Source: Diadema setosum
Lineage: Eukaryota; Echinodermata; Echinoidea; Diadematoida; Diadematidae
Direction of reading: 5' to 3'
Assembly: GCF_964275005.1 (NCBI RefSeq)
Contig: NC_092698.1
Coordinates: forward strand, 33,247,162 to 33,311,161
DNA length: 64,000 nucleotides
A program made the position numbers and the translations under genes. Position 1 is the first letter of the stretch. Every line of letters begins with the position of its first letter. The notes beneath the pieces are model-generated. The model saw only the letters and a program-made list of their open reading frames with translations, was not told where the DNA came from and searched no databases. This document shows positions 35,211-47,300 of this stretch, piece by piece.

Positions 35211-35479
35211 TATGAAAAACATGAAACAATGATTTTGCATCACAGTTCATGCTATTAATGTCCGTTTGGCATGAGTTCACTAATGTGTGAGACACCCTGG
35301 CATGGCATGACCCTGACTGGGGCCATTGAATTGTCGATTCCCTCCCATGTGCCCAGCTACCATACATACTAGTAGGTATAACTGGGAATCGTCTAGCCCA
35401 ACCAGACGCTGTTAATACGCAAAAATGACACTTTCTGATGCAATCCCTGACCGTCGGGGTTCATCGTTGCAGAATTCAA

Positions 35480-35776
35480 AATGGCGCCTTGACCTCTGCA
35501 AATTATGCGCATGCATGACCGGAAGTGCTCCAAAGCGAGCATGGCGTGTGCGTTGAGAACGTATTACAGATCCTATATCGTATGGAGTACACATGTACTG
35601 CCCAACGTCGTCTGCTGCGGAGAGATCTTTTGCATGCGTGCGCTGCTTGAGTGTAGCAGCACGGTCGACAGCGCGACCTTTTGAAAGGGCATTCAGATCA
35701 TGTTTCCTCCCGATATTCAAAATGGCCTGGCGTGAAAGACGATGTACCGTTCGCTCATGCTGCATATAATCATCAT
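35480..35776 (+). promoter_or_regulatory. CpG-containing candidate promoter with plus-strand first exon
   Basis: Contains AAAATGGCGCC (35479 area, YY1-like), ATGCGCATGC (NRF1-like) and ACCGGAAGTG (ETS-like) within about 50 bp, a combination typical of animal housekeeping promoters. A strong plus-strand donor CG/GTAAGT follows at 35777. No recognisable protein is encoded. It could drive a non-coding transcript divergent to TBC1D5, or belong to an unrecognised element. Confidence 0.25.
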
Positions 35777-36359
35777 TTTCGGTAAGTTGTAAAATGTGAA
35801 TTTCAATATTGATAGCATAGATATGAAGTCTCATTATTGAAGATTCGCATTGGACGAGTTTGAGGTGACAAAAAATGATCTAAAGTATCAAACTTCAAAG
35901 CGATCACACTGCGATCGATGAACTCTCTTTGTGTTGTGGGTCATGTTGGTACAGCCCTGTCGCTACTTACAGCGACTGGGCTGTGTATAGTTAGGAATCG
36001 TCAGGATCCCTTACATGCACTTGATGCAGGTCTACAGTCAGTAGAAGGGTCCCAAGGCCAACTAGGACTTAGCTGGCAATTGCGCACTTTTAGCTTATAT
36101 TCAATTTAATAATGGCGATGCAACATTTCGGAAGAACTCACCATCACAACCATGACAACCCACCACTGGATTTGAGATATTACTCTTAACAACTGGAAAA
36201 ACTTACATTCGTGCTTTATATTCACATAAATTAAAGAATATGGTCAATGATAGTAAGTACTAACTTCACTGACTTAGTTTAGTTTGACAGCTTAACGTAA
36301 TAACAACTTCCTCAAAGGTTAACACAAAATCGAGTATGTGGGACCGATGATTAATTACT

Positions 36360-36620
36360 TTCACGTCGGTGGTCTTCACGTGACGAGAGGTGAAAATCAC
36401 CTTTACAGGATCCACCAACTACAAGAAAATATATAATTACATTCAGAGAATATCATCCTTTCCAGTTTTCAGTTTCAGAAGTATTGAGAGCTGAAAACAT
36501 TTCTCGTGAACCAACTACAATTCGAGTGAAAGATGGCAGTATTTATTTACCTGAATTCGAGTATCCTCCCTCCCCTTCGTGTACTATATCGTGATCGTGT
36601 TGTGTACTATGCAATCTGAT
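36360..36620 (-). promoter_or_regulatory. TBC1D5: Possible TBC1D5 promoter and 5' UTR exon
   Basis: A palindromic TCACGTGA (36376-36383, CLEAR/E-box-like) and a minus-strand donor TTCAG/GTAAAT ending an exon at 36551 would fit a non-coding first exon. That exon would splice to the acceptor at 30728. Position and orientation fit but there is no transcript evidence. Confidence 0.25.
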
Positions 36621-36899
36621 CTAATCAACAGACAGGCGCAGGCAGGCTAGGCAGACAGACTGCGCTAGATTCTCGGAAACAACTAATGTCATATTGGCGT
36701 ATGAACTACTTGAATGAACGTACAAATGTCTCCACAGAGGTGTCATACCAGTCGACTCACTCGTCAAAAATGACAGAAATATTTCTGTGGTCAAAATGTT
36801 CATAATCAGGATATCCTATACAGCATTTTGCTTCCTGTTAATTAAACCTCAATAATCCCATGTAATAATTGAGCAGGGCCTACCTACTAGACTACTTAA
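36621..36899. other. Intergenic, nothing recognised
   Basis: Unique-looking sequence between the possible TBC1D5 promoter and a hAT-like element; no frame with homology. Confidence 0.4.
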
Positions 36900-37077
36900 C
36901 AGGGCTGCCAACTCTCACTCGTTGAGAGTGAGACTCACTCATTTTGGTCCTTTCTCACTCTAAAACTTTATTTCATTTGCATGCATTTCTATTGGTCTCA
37001 CTCATTTTGACTCCTAAATTATAGCATTGGCCTATGGGAGTCTCACTCTCAACCAGTTTCCAATGTTGGCAGCCCTG
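36900..37077. mobile_element. hAT-like non-autonomous element, short form
   Basis: Same terminal repeats as 13652-14087 with only about 178 bp in total. Interior made of GAGTGAGAC/TCTCACTC words. Flanks CTACTTAA and CTACTAGT agree at five of eight positions, suggesting an old 8-bp duplication. Confidence 0.75.
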
Positions 37078-38050
37078 CTACTAGTATACTCTAAAATTTA
37101 GCAGTACACTGTATCATTAGCGAGAGAGAGAGAGAGAGGAAAAGGGAAGTTCAGGTTGTATAAGAAAAGACTGGAAAGTCTACATTGCTTGTTTTGTCTT
37201 TGTTTTTGTAGTTGTTGGCATCGTTCCTGTCGTTTGGTGAAATTAGCAGTCACAGTTGTTGCTGTGGTGGTTATGGCGATTGGAGGCCTACTATCAAAGA
37301 TCTTTGTCGTCATTGCCGTTGTTCTTGTTCCTATACTTGTTTTCGGGTCGTTCTTGCCACTAAAAGAGTATGATTTCCTACTTTCGAAACATATAGTGCC
37401 TATGACTTGCATACTTAGGATATTTTCATCATTGATTAAAAAAAAAAAACCAATGATAAAGCTGTCATCGCCTCGCGATTGTCTCATTGTTTGCACACGA
37501 AAATCTCCACTAGTTCAATGCTTCTAATCAATAATTCAGCAACCACAGCTATTTCCATATAATTACCGACATTATTGGGTTAATTGGAACACAACACTTA
37601 TTTGATCAGGGCTGAGGATACAAGTCTTGCTTATTGCATTGGCGGATCTAAAGGGGGGGGGATTAGTGAGAGCAAGACCAATAATAATGATAATGATAAA
37701 CCATTTTTATAGAGCGCAAATTACATTTCTAAGCGTTTTTTGTTTTTGTTTTTTAGAAATGAGAAAAGATAGATACATGTATAAGAACACACAAAAACAA
37801 AAGAGGACAATTACAAGACTTTTACTTGTTTGTTAGTTTATTTGTTTTTGTTGTTGTTGGGGGTTTGGGGGTTTTTTGTTTTTTGTTTTTGTTTAGGGTT
37901 TTTTCACTGGGAAATTTATTATTCTACATCAAACATATAATCACTCATCTGAACACATAATACATCATAGTATTTCAAATGAAATACTTTGAAAAACAGA
38001 CAATGAAGTATCGTGACTAAGATCATCATAATCATAATACAGCAAGAGAA

Positions 38051-38228
38051 CTGGGGGGCATTTCATGAAGGAACTTGTCGGATAAAATATCTGACAAGTC
38101 AGTTATATCCGACAAGTTCAGAGAAATCAGCCAATCAGACTAAAGAATTTCTCAAAACTTCAAGTGTCGGATATAACTGACTTGTCAGATATTTTATCCG
38201 ACAACTTCCTTCATGAAATGCCTCCCAG
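38051..38228. mobile_element. Palindromic MITE, ends CTGGGGGGCATTTCATGAAG
   Basis: Two arms of about 70 bp, nearly perfect complements (TATCTGACAAGTCAGTTATA and its partner), around a 35-bp centre. Shares its outermost motif with the element at 57647-57820. Confidence 0.88.
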
Positions 38229-38544
38229 TTGTCTCATTGTGTGTAGATGTGTGTAGAATTGAATGTGTACTGAATGTGTACTTCATCTTTTCCAGACTTG
38301 ATTAAAAAAGAAATAAAATCTTCGTAAACAGCCTGCATGCAACCGTCTACTTCTCTTATAAACCTTTTCGTAGGCCCTCTCTGTTTTCTGCTTAGTTCTT
38401 AATTCATGTTTTCTCGTTTGTTAATTGTTATGTAGTGTCCGTAAGTATATAGGAGCCTATGTGGGTTTTTTTAATACTCAAATTGTATTTTGTATGAGTG
38501 TTGCAGGGCCCTTTGGCAGAGCTGAGAGCAGTTCCTAGTGCATT

Positions 38545-38553
38545 GAAAGAAAA

Positions 38554-38592
<39 letters not shown>

Positions 38593-38617
38593 GTAAATAA
38601 ATAAATAAATAAATAAC
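38545..38617. repeat. AATA tetranucleotide microsatellite
   Basis: About 17 AAAT units following GCATTGAAAGAAAATAAATA, possibly the tail of a decayed retroposon. Confidence 0.9.
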
Positions 38618-39657
38618 AAATGAATAAACAAAATGAAATCATCATTATCATTAACATCATTGTCACAGACATCATTATCAATGGGCCTATTTTGTGATTT
38701 CAGCGGAGAGCGATGCAACGAATTCAAAATAATTCAAAACATTGTCTACGTTCTGAGGTGTCTAAAGTTTTGTTTTCTTTTACATCCTTATATGGTGCTA
38801 TCCAAGACAACTATTTGCTTATCAATAAAACATTAATGAGGTTGTATGATAATTGTGTATTACTATAAGCGCTGGCTCTTAGAAATTGGTCGTAGCTCGA
38901 GCAATCATTAGTAATATCTATGATGTGATAAAATCAGAGCGATGGGTTAAAGAGTTAATTTGAGCTCAATGTTCTGTTGATTATAGCGATAAAATCAAAA
39001 CAAACAAACAAACACAACAGTTTACGTATTACATTTGCCCTCCATAGCACATGTAGAAACATGCGCGTTTGTAACTGTGTAGGAAATGCATCTGTTTCCT
39101 GTCTTGATCTAATACTCGAAAGAATGGACTTAGTAATCAACGAACAACTTTGACGCCGTACATATTAGGCCTACATCATCATGTACTTAACTAGTATTCT
39201 ATGTTGATGTGGGGGTATTTCCTACCTTCGCACTAGATAATATACATGCATTATTATTCGTGAGTATTGTATATAGAAACAATTGCATTTTCTCCAGTCG
39301 ACTATTGACATTAAATAAGTAGGTCTCTATTTTTGTTCGGGACCCCATTTTTCAGATGTAGGAGACGATGTAAATGATTATGGACTACTACGACTGTATA
39401 AAGATAATAGAATTGATAGAACATACTGCATGATGAGATGATATTGTAAACTCTTTGACTTCAAGGGGGAGGGGAAATAGGGCTAACAATCTCCAAGCAT
39501 GCAGACTAGATAAAGGTTAGCTGAATAACGTGAGCGCCATTGACATTATTTTTATTAGAATCCTTCATGAAGGGACTCATACACATTATGAGAGAAGAGC
39601 GCCATCTTCGACAGAGGGCAGTGAGTAAGTATACTTTCTATCAGAAATATTGGTCTT

Positions 39658-39699
<42 letters not shown>

Positions 39700-40500
39700 C
39701 ACGTACACATACAACATGTATGAATCTAAGTCTCTCTTTTACAAATGAAAATCCAATCCCATTGTCATCATAATACTTTGAAATATTGTTCTACTGTTTG
39801 AAGAAGATATACCAGAGACAAACAAGAAAATATAACCAAGGGCAGAGGAAAAAACGACGCCAAACTGTCTTTATAAACAAAATCGGGGTTTTCATTTTAA
39901 AAGAATGAAAGGATCGAGAGATACCATCAATCAGTATGTCACTGTTTTATTACGGAATGTAAGATGATTCCCCATTCACAGTCTTCGTTCAGTTAAATGC
40001 AAAGTACGAAAGGGAGTAATTCTGATTGCTTCATAGAGTGAGCGTGCCTTCCCTTGCATGAGCCAACAAGGCTTATTATTATTATCTTTCTTAGTCCAAT
40101 ATGTTTACTTGTTTGTTTGTTTGATTGTTTGTTTGTTTTTTTGTAAACTTAATATCTCTCCTGCAATTTTGCTCTCACGAAGCCAGTATAGTCTATCACC
40201 TATTGTCGCGGCCAGTTGGAATGAAAAATGGTACTACTATAAAATCTTAGATATGTACCAGTTTGGGATATCTGCCTTTGTGAATGTGAATGTCTTATGT
40301 TTGACGACGGCGGGCAACAGAGTTATGCTGGAAATAATGCGCCAAAAAATCGATAGTCATGTCATCCTGCTTGTAGATAGAGACGTGTCTGTCGGCAGAC
40401 ATTCAGCTTGGCGCGGGGTGTAAATGTGGTCACAGTTTTACCCATTAGAAACGATTTAGTGTACTTGGTCCGTGTACCAAATTGAACCATGCCTGAGATT
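38618..40500. other. Intergenic with simple repeats, no gene
   Basis: CT microsatellite at 39662-39697. No paired transposon ends, RNA genes or recognisable proteins. Confidence 0.5.
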
Positions 40501-40629
40501 TACTCAAATTCGACTGCTCATGTCATGATATTTGACAACTTCAGATAGATGCACTCTAAAAGGCAAACCAGGAAGTCGTTAGAGGAGCAATATAGATAAA
40601 CACATACAGCTGTATAGATATGTATACCA

Positions 40630-40771
40630 TGTATGTATGTATGTAAGTGTATGTATGTAAATAGACAGAGAGAGAGATAGGTAGAAACAGAGATAGACAG
40701 ATAGATAGATAGATAGATAGATAGGTAGGTGTGTAGAAAGATATGTTTAGACAGATGGGTAAGAGGACAGA

Positions 40772-40824
<53 letters not shown>

Positions 40825-41150
40825 TACGTGTATATGAATATATATGCAGATGAAAATATAAGTACATAGATAGATGATAGATTGAAAGATAGGCATGAAG
40901 ATTTTAAAAAAAAGATAGATAGGTAAATAAATGGGCAGAAAGATCATTATGTCATTATGTATATACTTTGATATATAAATAGATAGGTACAAGAAGTGTA
41001 ATATGTAAGTGGTCAGACAGACAAAGTGATAGCAAAGTAATAGATACTATAAGTAGATTGATAGAGGGATAGAGAGATGAACACAATATACATACATATA
41101 TATAAACACACATACATACATACATGCATACATACATACATACACAGAGC
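40630..41150. repeat. Compound GTAT/GATA/TA/CATA microsatellite region
   Basis: Blocks of ATGT, GATA (40695-40730), TA (40776-40820) and CATA (41105-41145) with intervening degenerate units. Long tyrosine/isoleucine-rich frames here are artefacts. Confidence 0.92.
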
Positions 41151-41899
41151 AGTGAAACACAGCTTGCACACAAACATCTCTGCTGCCAATTATTCTATCA
41201 TTATCATGTCATGTATGGGGAAATCCTCAAAGCTATAAGTCCATCTATTGTTTCACATTAAACAGGCACCTTGTGTAATGTATACTTTTAATGACAAAGA
41301 GTTTTCATGCCTTGCACAAATCTGTGTCGTGACTTCTGCGATAGTGTTCATATACTGTGTATGTAATGAGAAGCAGTACCGTGGGAAGCCTACTTCTCTC
41401 TCTTTCTATTCCGGTCTGCCCCTTTCTGTAATGTTCTCCATGAAATACATTGTAGAATAATGTAGGGTATAGAATCATCATCATCATCAAAATCATCATC
41501 AGTATCATCACTAATATTGCTATCATTATATATCAACAGCAGCACTGTCACCTTCATTCAATGGCACAATGATCACAAATGTCTCAGAACAACATGGGAT
41601 CCTACACTCCCGATATGATCAACAAAATCACCCATGAGCATTTCAGGATTTGGTATGCTAACTTCCAGTCTGGTAACTTGTGGCTAATGTGTAGCATAAA
41701 CTAGGCCCAACTGAAAACATGCTACAAGTACACTCAACAGTATACATTGGCATTTTAAGCATCAAATAGCCAAGTCTTGATTATCTAACGCACTAGGCTT
41801 TTATAAATTTTTCAGTAGAGTCAGCAATATCGAATGGAGTCTACAGACAATGTCATTAGTAAACACAGCCACCAAACAATCCCTCCAGTGGAGTGTAAT

Positions 41900-44025
41900 T
41901 TGCACAGAACACCCATCAATCACTGCATAAGCCAGTGGATTTCTTTTAGTGACATTTTATTTTGTTTCAAAATAGCAACATTGCTACAATACATAAATAT
42001 GGCAGGGTGCCTCTCAAAATGGGCAACCCCTTTTTCTCAACAAATATGTTACATTGTTCGAATAAATAGTTACACGTCGACAAGAATAAATAAGTGTATA
42101 CACAACTCCATTTACATGATTATCAATACCAAATACCCAGTGGCAATTCTGAGCAAGCAGAACCCCAGCATATCAAGATAATCCATAAGGAAGATTCATG
42201 ATTTGACTTCTTGCTAGATAATTTCAGCAACACAACACATGACATGGGACTATTTGCTTCATGAAACTACAAGCTACCAAAACAACCTTTCAAAGACGAA
42301 GTGAGTAATATTTCACGGGGAGAAAAAAAAATTAAAGTCATTTACATGAATTTCCCCCTCTTCCTGCTTTTTAAAACAAGAGTTGTTTTGAGATATCAAT
42401 CTGTCTAGGAATTACACAGGTAAATATATGGTGGCCGATGAAAATTTGTTTATTTCTTCAGAAATAACACAAAAAAAAAACAACAACAAAAAAAACAGCA
42501 TGACCAAAATTTTATACACATGTCTACATTATGTACCCTAGAATATCTTTGAAAGTTAGTCCTGTGCAATTATTGCATGTCATCGGGACTGAGAAATGTC
42601 CTGAGCCTTCAGCAAGTTGAACCACGCATCTGAATATTGATCTATCTTTGGAACTACAACCACCATCACCACCCCACCCCCCCCCCCCAAAAAAAAAAAA
42701 GAAAAGAAAAGAAGAAGACGAAGAAAAATTCTGGATATCTGGGATATAACAATTTGGCCATATTTTCACCTTCAATGAGGATACAATGGGCAAGTTTGAT
42801 GGTAATTACACAGTATTTAAGAGCTGCACTACTTTTTGTCAGTTACAAAAACTACATGTATCATCATTTTTTATTTGGCCTGGAAACTATGATTATCAAG
42901 AGCATAATCGAAAGGAACATGACGAAAGTGAAAAGACAGGAAGAGACGAGAAGGAGAGAACAGAATTGTGTATTCAGCGAAAATACACATCTCTTTCTGT
43001 TTCAATTCTGCGATTGCACATACAAAATAAATACATTTTCCCCAATAGTTTCCTTGAAATGTGTACAGAATTCAGCAAACAAACAGACGAACAAAAATAT
43101 AATTTCATTGAAACAATTCAGCACATTGTGCTTAGCAATCATGAAGTACATCTTGTACATCCAAATGCCAACTGGTGTATAAGATATTGTTGCACTAAAC
43201 AGAAAATTTCTCTGGGTTTTGTGCAACTGAGTGATCTGTACAAATGGGATGCTGATCATTCCCATAGTTTTGATCTTGAGTAGAATTCTGATGCCATATA
43301 CATGTACTAATCATTGTACTGTTCATATATACAGGAAGAAACCATGAAGTGTAAGTAGTACAATTCTGAATCACTTTCTTCACAATCAACTGCCCTCACG
43401 TCTCTTCGGTGACCGCCATTCTAACTTACATTCACTCTGAGTACATATTTTGCACATAACAGTGGCGCCCAATTTCATGTCTGCAGTCTTCACGAATGCA
43501 AAGTTGAGACTATCTTTCCAAGGCGACACTTTGCCCCCATCAAGAAGATTCCTGACAATCTGTCATGGTCTTACTTAAAATGTGTGAAGTCCACACTTTG
43601 GAAGCATGGATAGATGTACACAATTGATTAAAGATAACCTTCACCCTGTTGGAGATGAGTGAACAGCTGTGGACACTCTCTGTTGCTGTGCAGTTTGCTC
43701 TCTTGCTGTACAATGATTAATTGAGTCTGTGCACAATCATCGATCCACTTTATTTCTTCTTGTTAGTCACATTCTTTATACAATCAGAAGTACAACAATC
43801 ATGTCATCCAATCATGGTTTCAAATTCCTTTTGTCTCTCAGAATTAAGGAAACTGTGATTAGATAGTAGCATTTGAAATGTGCACATTATCTGCATACAA
43901 TTATTTTGCCATCTCGATAATTTCAGATGAGTAATTTCTTATAGATTTATTCAAGTCCTGAATTCTGTTAAGGAGTATCTTCATTACCCATATTTCATTA
44001 AAATATTCACAACCAAGAAGAGTGT
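41900..44025 (-). other. Probable ZEB 3' UTR and flank
   Basis: About 2 kb downstream of the ZEB stop without recognisable transposons, unlike the sequence to its left. Several AATAAA hexamers occur on the minus strand (for example near 43748 and 42449), but I cannot choose the real end. There is one A/C homopolymer cluster at 42660-42705. No open frame resembles a known protein. Confidence 0.4.
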
Positions 44026-44363
44026 CTACATCCCAGCTGCCTGCTTTTCTTCCAGTCGCCGGATCATAGCTCCAGTGCTCTCCAGCTCCATCTCCTCTGG
44101 ACCTCCTTGGTCCATATCTTTGCCCTCCTTTAGCTCCATCTCAGCCCCCTCCAGTGGGAGTCCGCCCCCAGCTATGGCCTCTCGCCTGCAGTAGCTGTAG
44201 CGATGGTTCATGTGCTGGCTGTAGGAACCCGAGTGCGAGAATTTCTTCAGACACCGGTCGCACTGGTATGGCTTCTCGCCGCTGTGGAGCCGGGAGTGCT
44301 CCATCAAGTGGTGTTTGTGCTTGAAGGCCTTCCCACATTCCTTGCATTGGTGAGGGCGCTTTC
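44026..44363 (-). CDS. ZEB: ZEB last exon: C-terminal fingers 2 and 3, acidic tail, stop
   Basis: Begins [19 protein letters not shown], then [10 protein letters not shown] and the finger ending NHRYSYC, nearly identical to vertebrate ZEB. The tail after RREA is only about 46 residues, ending EEKQAAGM then TAG at 44026-44028. It is much shorter than the long Glu-rich tail of human ZEB1/ZEB2. Confidence 0.96.
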
Positions 44364-47300
44364 CTACAAATGGGTCAAAGCAAAGAAAAAAAAATTACAA
44401 ACATATAAACAAAGTAGAATCTTTCCTTTAATCACAGTAATCACATTCACTTGATCAGCTCAAACACAGTATCGGAAGTTATTGCACATAAAATTCTGCA
44501 GGACCCATTTGAAATATCAGCTCTGGGGCTAAGCTCAAAGACAAAGCACCAGAGGACAGTGATATAGTACAAAACCAATTATTTTGTTTCTCTGCATAAA
44601 CCTGTTCAAACTTTTGGGCCTATATTACAACTTGGAAGTGAAAACCTTACGCCAACAACATAAAAGTCGGCATACAATTATTCTTTACAAAGGAAGTATT
44701 CAGAAAAGGAAAAACAATCTGCCACTGTAGTTCACATGAAGATAAAAGCAATACTGCATGTCTCAGATAAAGTACAGTGTATCAAAGATATTAACTCTCC
44801 TTTCCACATTTTGGACATGATATTTCGATTCTTTTTGTTTGGAGGAGACCTGCATGATTTTCCGCCTGAGCCATGCCGATAAGTACAACCCCAGGTTAAG
44901 GTCATTCCCCATGCTTATCTAAAAACTTATCCTTGCCTTTGCATTGACAGGAGAAGTGTGAGCTTGAGGGGGGCTTAAGGCTCAAGGTGCTTGACAATCA
45001 TACAAAATGACTTGCAGTCTGACAGCCCAAGTGTAGAATGCACAACAAAACAAATCAGACATCTGTTCTTCCTGCTCTTATCATCACTGAGATATCATCT
45101 CTTTGTCTACATCCGCGCAGGCATAGACGAATTCTTGTTTCACTCACTCATTCTGCAGGCAGCAGTTCACGTATATCAATGTGCCTATTACATTGTAGTT
45201 CCACCCTCTTTGAGGGGCCACATCAAAACTTAGCACTCACTGAAAATGCCCCACTAGCAAGCTTTTTGGGTTGTTTATACTTTTCATTAACAGTATATCT
45301 GATGACTTAAAATATTGCAATTTGTACATTTTCTTTGGAAAAGTCTTCAATTGCTAATCTGCCAAATCTTTTTTTTTTTCCAGTGTGAGAGCATTCCAGG
45401 AATATTCATTTTGATTGCTTAGTAACTGCAATTCAGTAAACATTTTGAAAGTCTGCACAGCTAAGACTAATGAACACCTTCAACATGCACATTCTTCATT
45501 CTACACCTGTTATGTCAGTCTAATATTCCTTGAGAGCCTGAAATGTTACAAAGCTTCAACAAGCCAAGAATTTGACTCACTGAAGGTTAAGCAAATGCAA
45601 GGCTTATCCAGTTTGGATTTGTTTTAAAGAGACCAGGCCAATCTAAATTCTACTTTTGAATATTCTATCTTTTGGCGGGTGAAAGTCTGAACCTTAAGTT
45701 TCTCTAGAGCATGGCTTACTTGGTGTTATGTACCTGAGTGCTCGTAGACATGTCGCAGCAGGGAGCTGTGCTTCTGGAAAGTCTTAGGACACTGCGAGCA
45801 GGCGTACTGCCCTGACGACGTGCGTGATGGCCTGTCTGACCTGCGTCGACGCCCAGGTCCAATCCCAATGTCACTCAGAGCATCATCGGAGGCTATGTCT
45901 GAAGAAGCATCAGCTGTTTTGACACAAAGTAACACAATGAGGATAACATCATTAACCACTTGCAGATCCAATTTACTGTTCACTCAAAGCTAATAATTGT
46001 ACAATATGTAACAGCACATTTTATCTTTAAAATGAACCTGTTTCTATATCACATTGACTTTCAAGAATATAATGTGGAAATATAAATCAATATTTGAAAT
46101 ACTATTCCCCAAGAAGTGCAAATTCAAGTTGCTATTCACTCAAAACTAATAATTGTACAAAATGTAACAGCATATTTTATCCTTAAAATACACCTGTACT
46201 TATATCACATTTACTTTCAAGAACTTAATGTGGAATTAAAAATTAATATCAGGAAGAAATATTATTCCCCAAGAATTGTGTTAACTGTACATCAATAAAG
46301 AAGGTATCATAACATGTAGTTATAAGTTTTAATTTTCATAACCCTTGTTATAACAAAAGAAAAATGTAACCATGCTGCATGCCTATTAAATTACTGAGTT
46401 ACTAGGTTTGCATAAGAGAACTTTCTGATGTCAGGAAGAAAAGACAAAATATTTTAGTGAAACTCTTTAAAGCGAAATAACACTTACTGTGATTTTGATG
46501 GATACCAGCTCCATTCAGCATTGCTGGGAGAAAGGGGTTGGTGGTTGCCATGGCTCCAAGATGATGTGCCAGGGTGCTCTGCATGTAGCCAGTTTTAGCT
46601 AGAGCGCTGTAGACATCTGGAACCTGGAGATGTGGATACAGGGGAGGAGGAGCCGCTGGGTAGTCCACTCCATCAGCAAATCTCATCCTCTTGGGTGGGT
46701 AGCTGTTCATTGGCATGTAGGCGTAGAGGGATTCTGGGTAGGAGCGCTTTAGGAGGAAGCTGTTCTCTGACGAACTTGTGCTGGTGGTGCTCGCAGATGA
46801 AGAGGTGGTTGATTTACTCGGGATGGGCGCGGCCACATTGGTGTGTGCTTTGATGCTGTTTTCCAGCACACTGGTGGGTACAGTCTCCGAAGGTGCGTAA
46901 GTGGGGGGCAAGAGGTATCCGTTGGCAGCAGCTGCAGCGGCTGCTGAGTAGAAAGCTGAGTAGTTCAAGCCGTAAATGAGTTTTGGTGGAATGGAAGATC
47001 TGCTGGGAGAGAGAGGAGGAGTTGTCTTCCTCTTAGGCATGGAAAGATCCAGGGGTGAAGTTTCTGTAGCAGTTTTCTCCGGTGAGAGGGATCTTGATGG
47101 GGATCTGCTATCTCTATCCATTGACTCTAATCGCCCCGGTGCATTATGCTCAATCCTAGTGTTCACTGTAGTGCTGACATCCATGTTTTTAGTGCTGTGG
47201 TACTTATCTTTAGCTAGGTCTTTAGACAGGGAATTATTGCTGCTGTATGGGGAAGCTGGGGGGCTGTCCACATCACCCACCACCTCAGCACTGCTACTGC

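Noticed and set aside
35412-35834. 140-residue minus-strand open frame
   Set aside because: Composition and lack of homology suggest chance opening of a CpG-containing region; no splice or start context.
37156-37527. Hydrophobic plus-strand frame that looks like a membrane protein
   Set aside because: Driven by GTT/GTTG simple sequence; the opposite strand shows the same low complexity.
42000-44025. miR-8/miR-200 target sites in the ZEB 3' UTR, as in vertebrates
   Set aside because: I looked for the seed match (AATACTG on the plus strand) and found none in this stretch.
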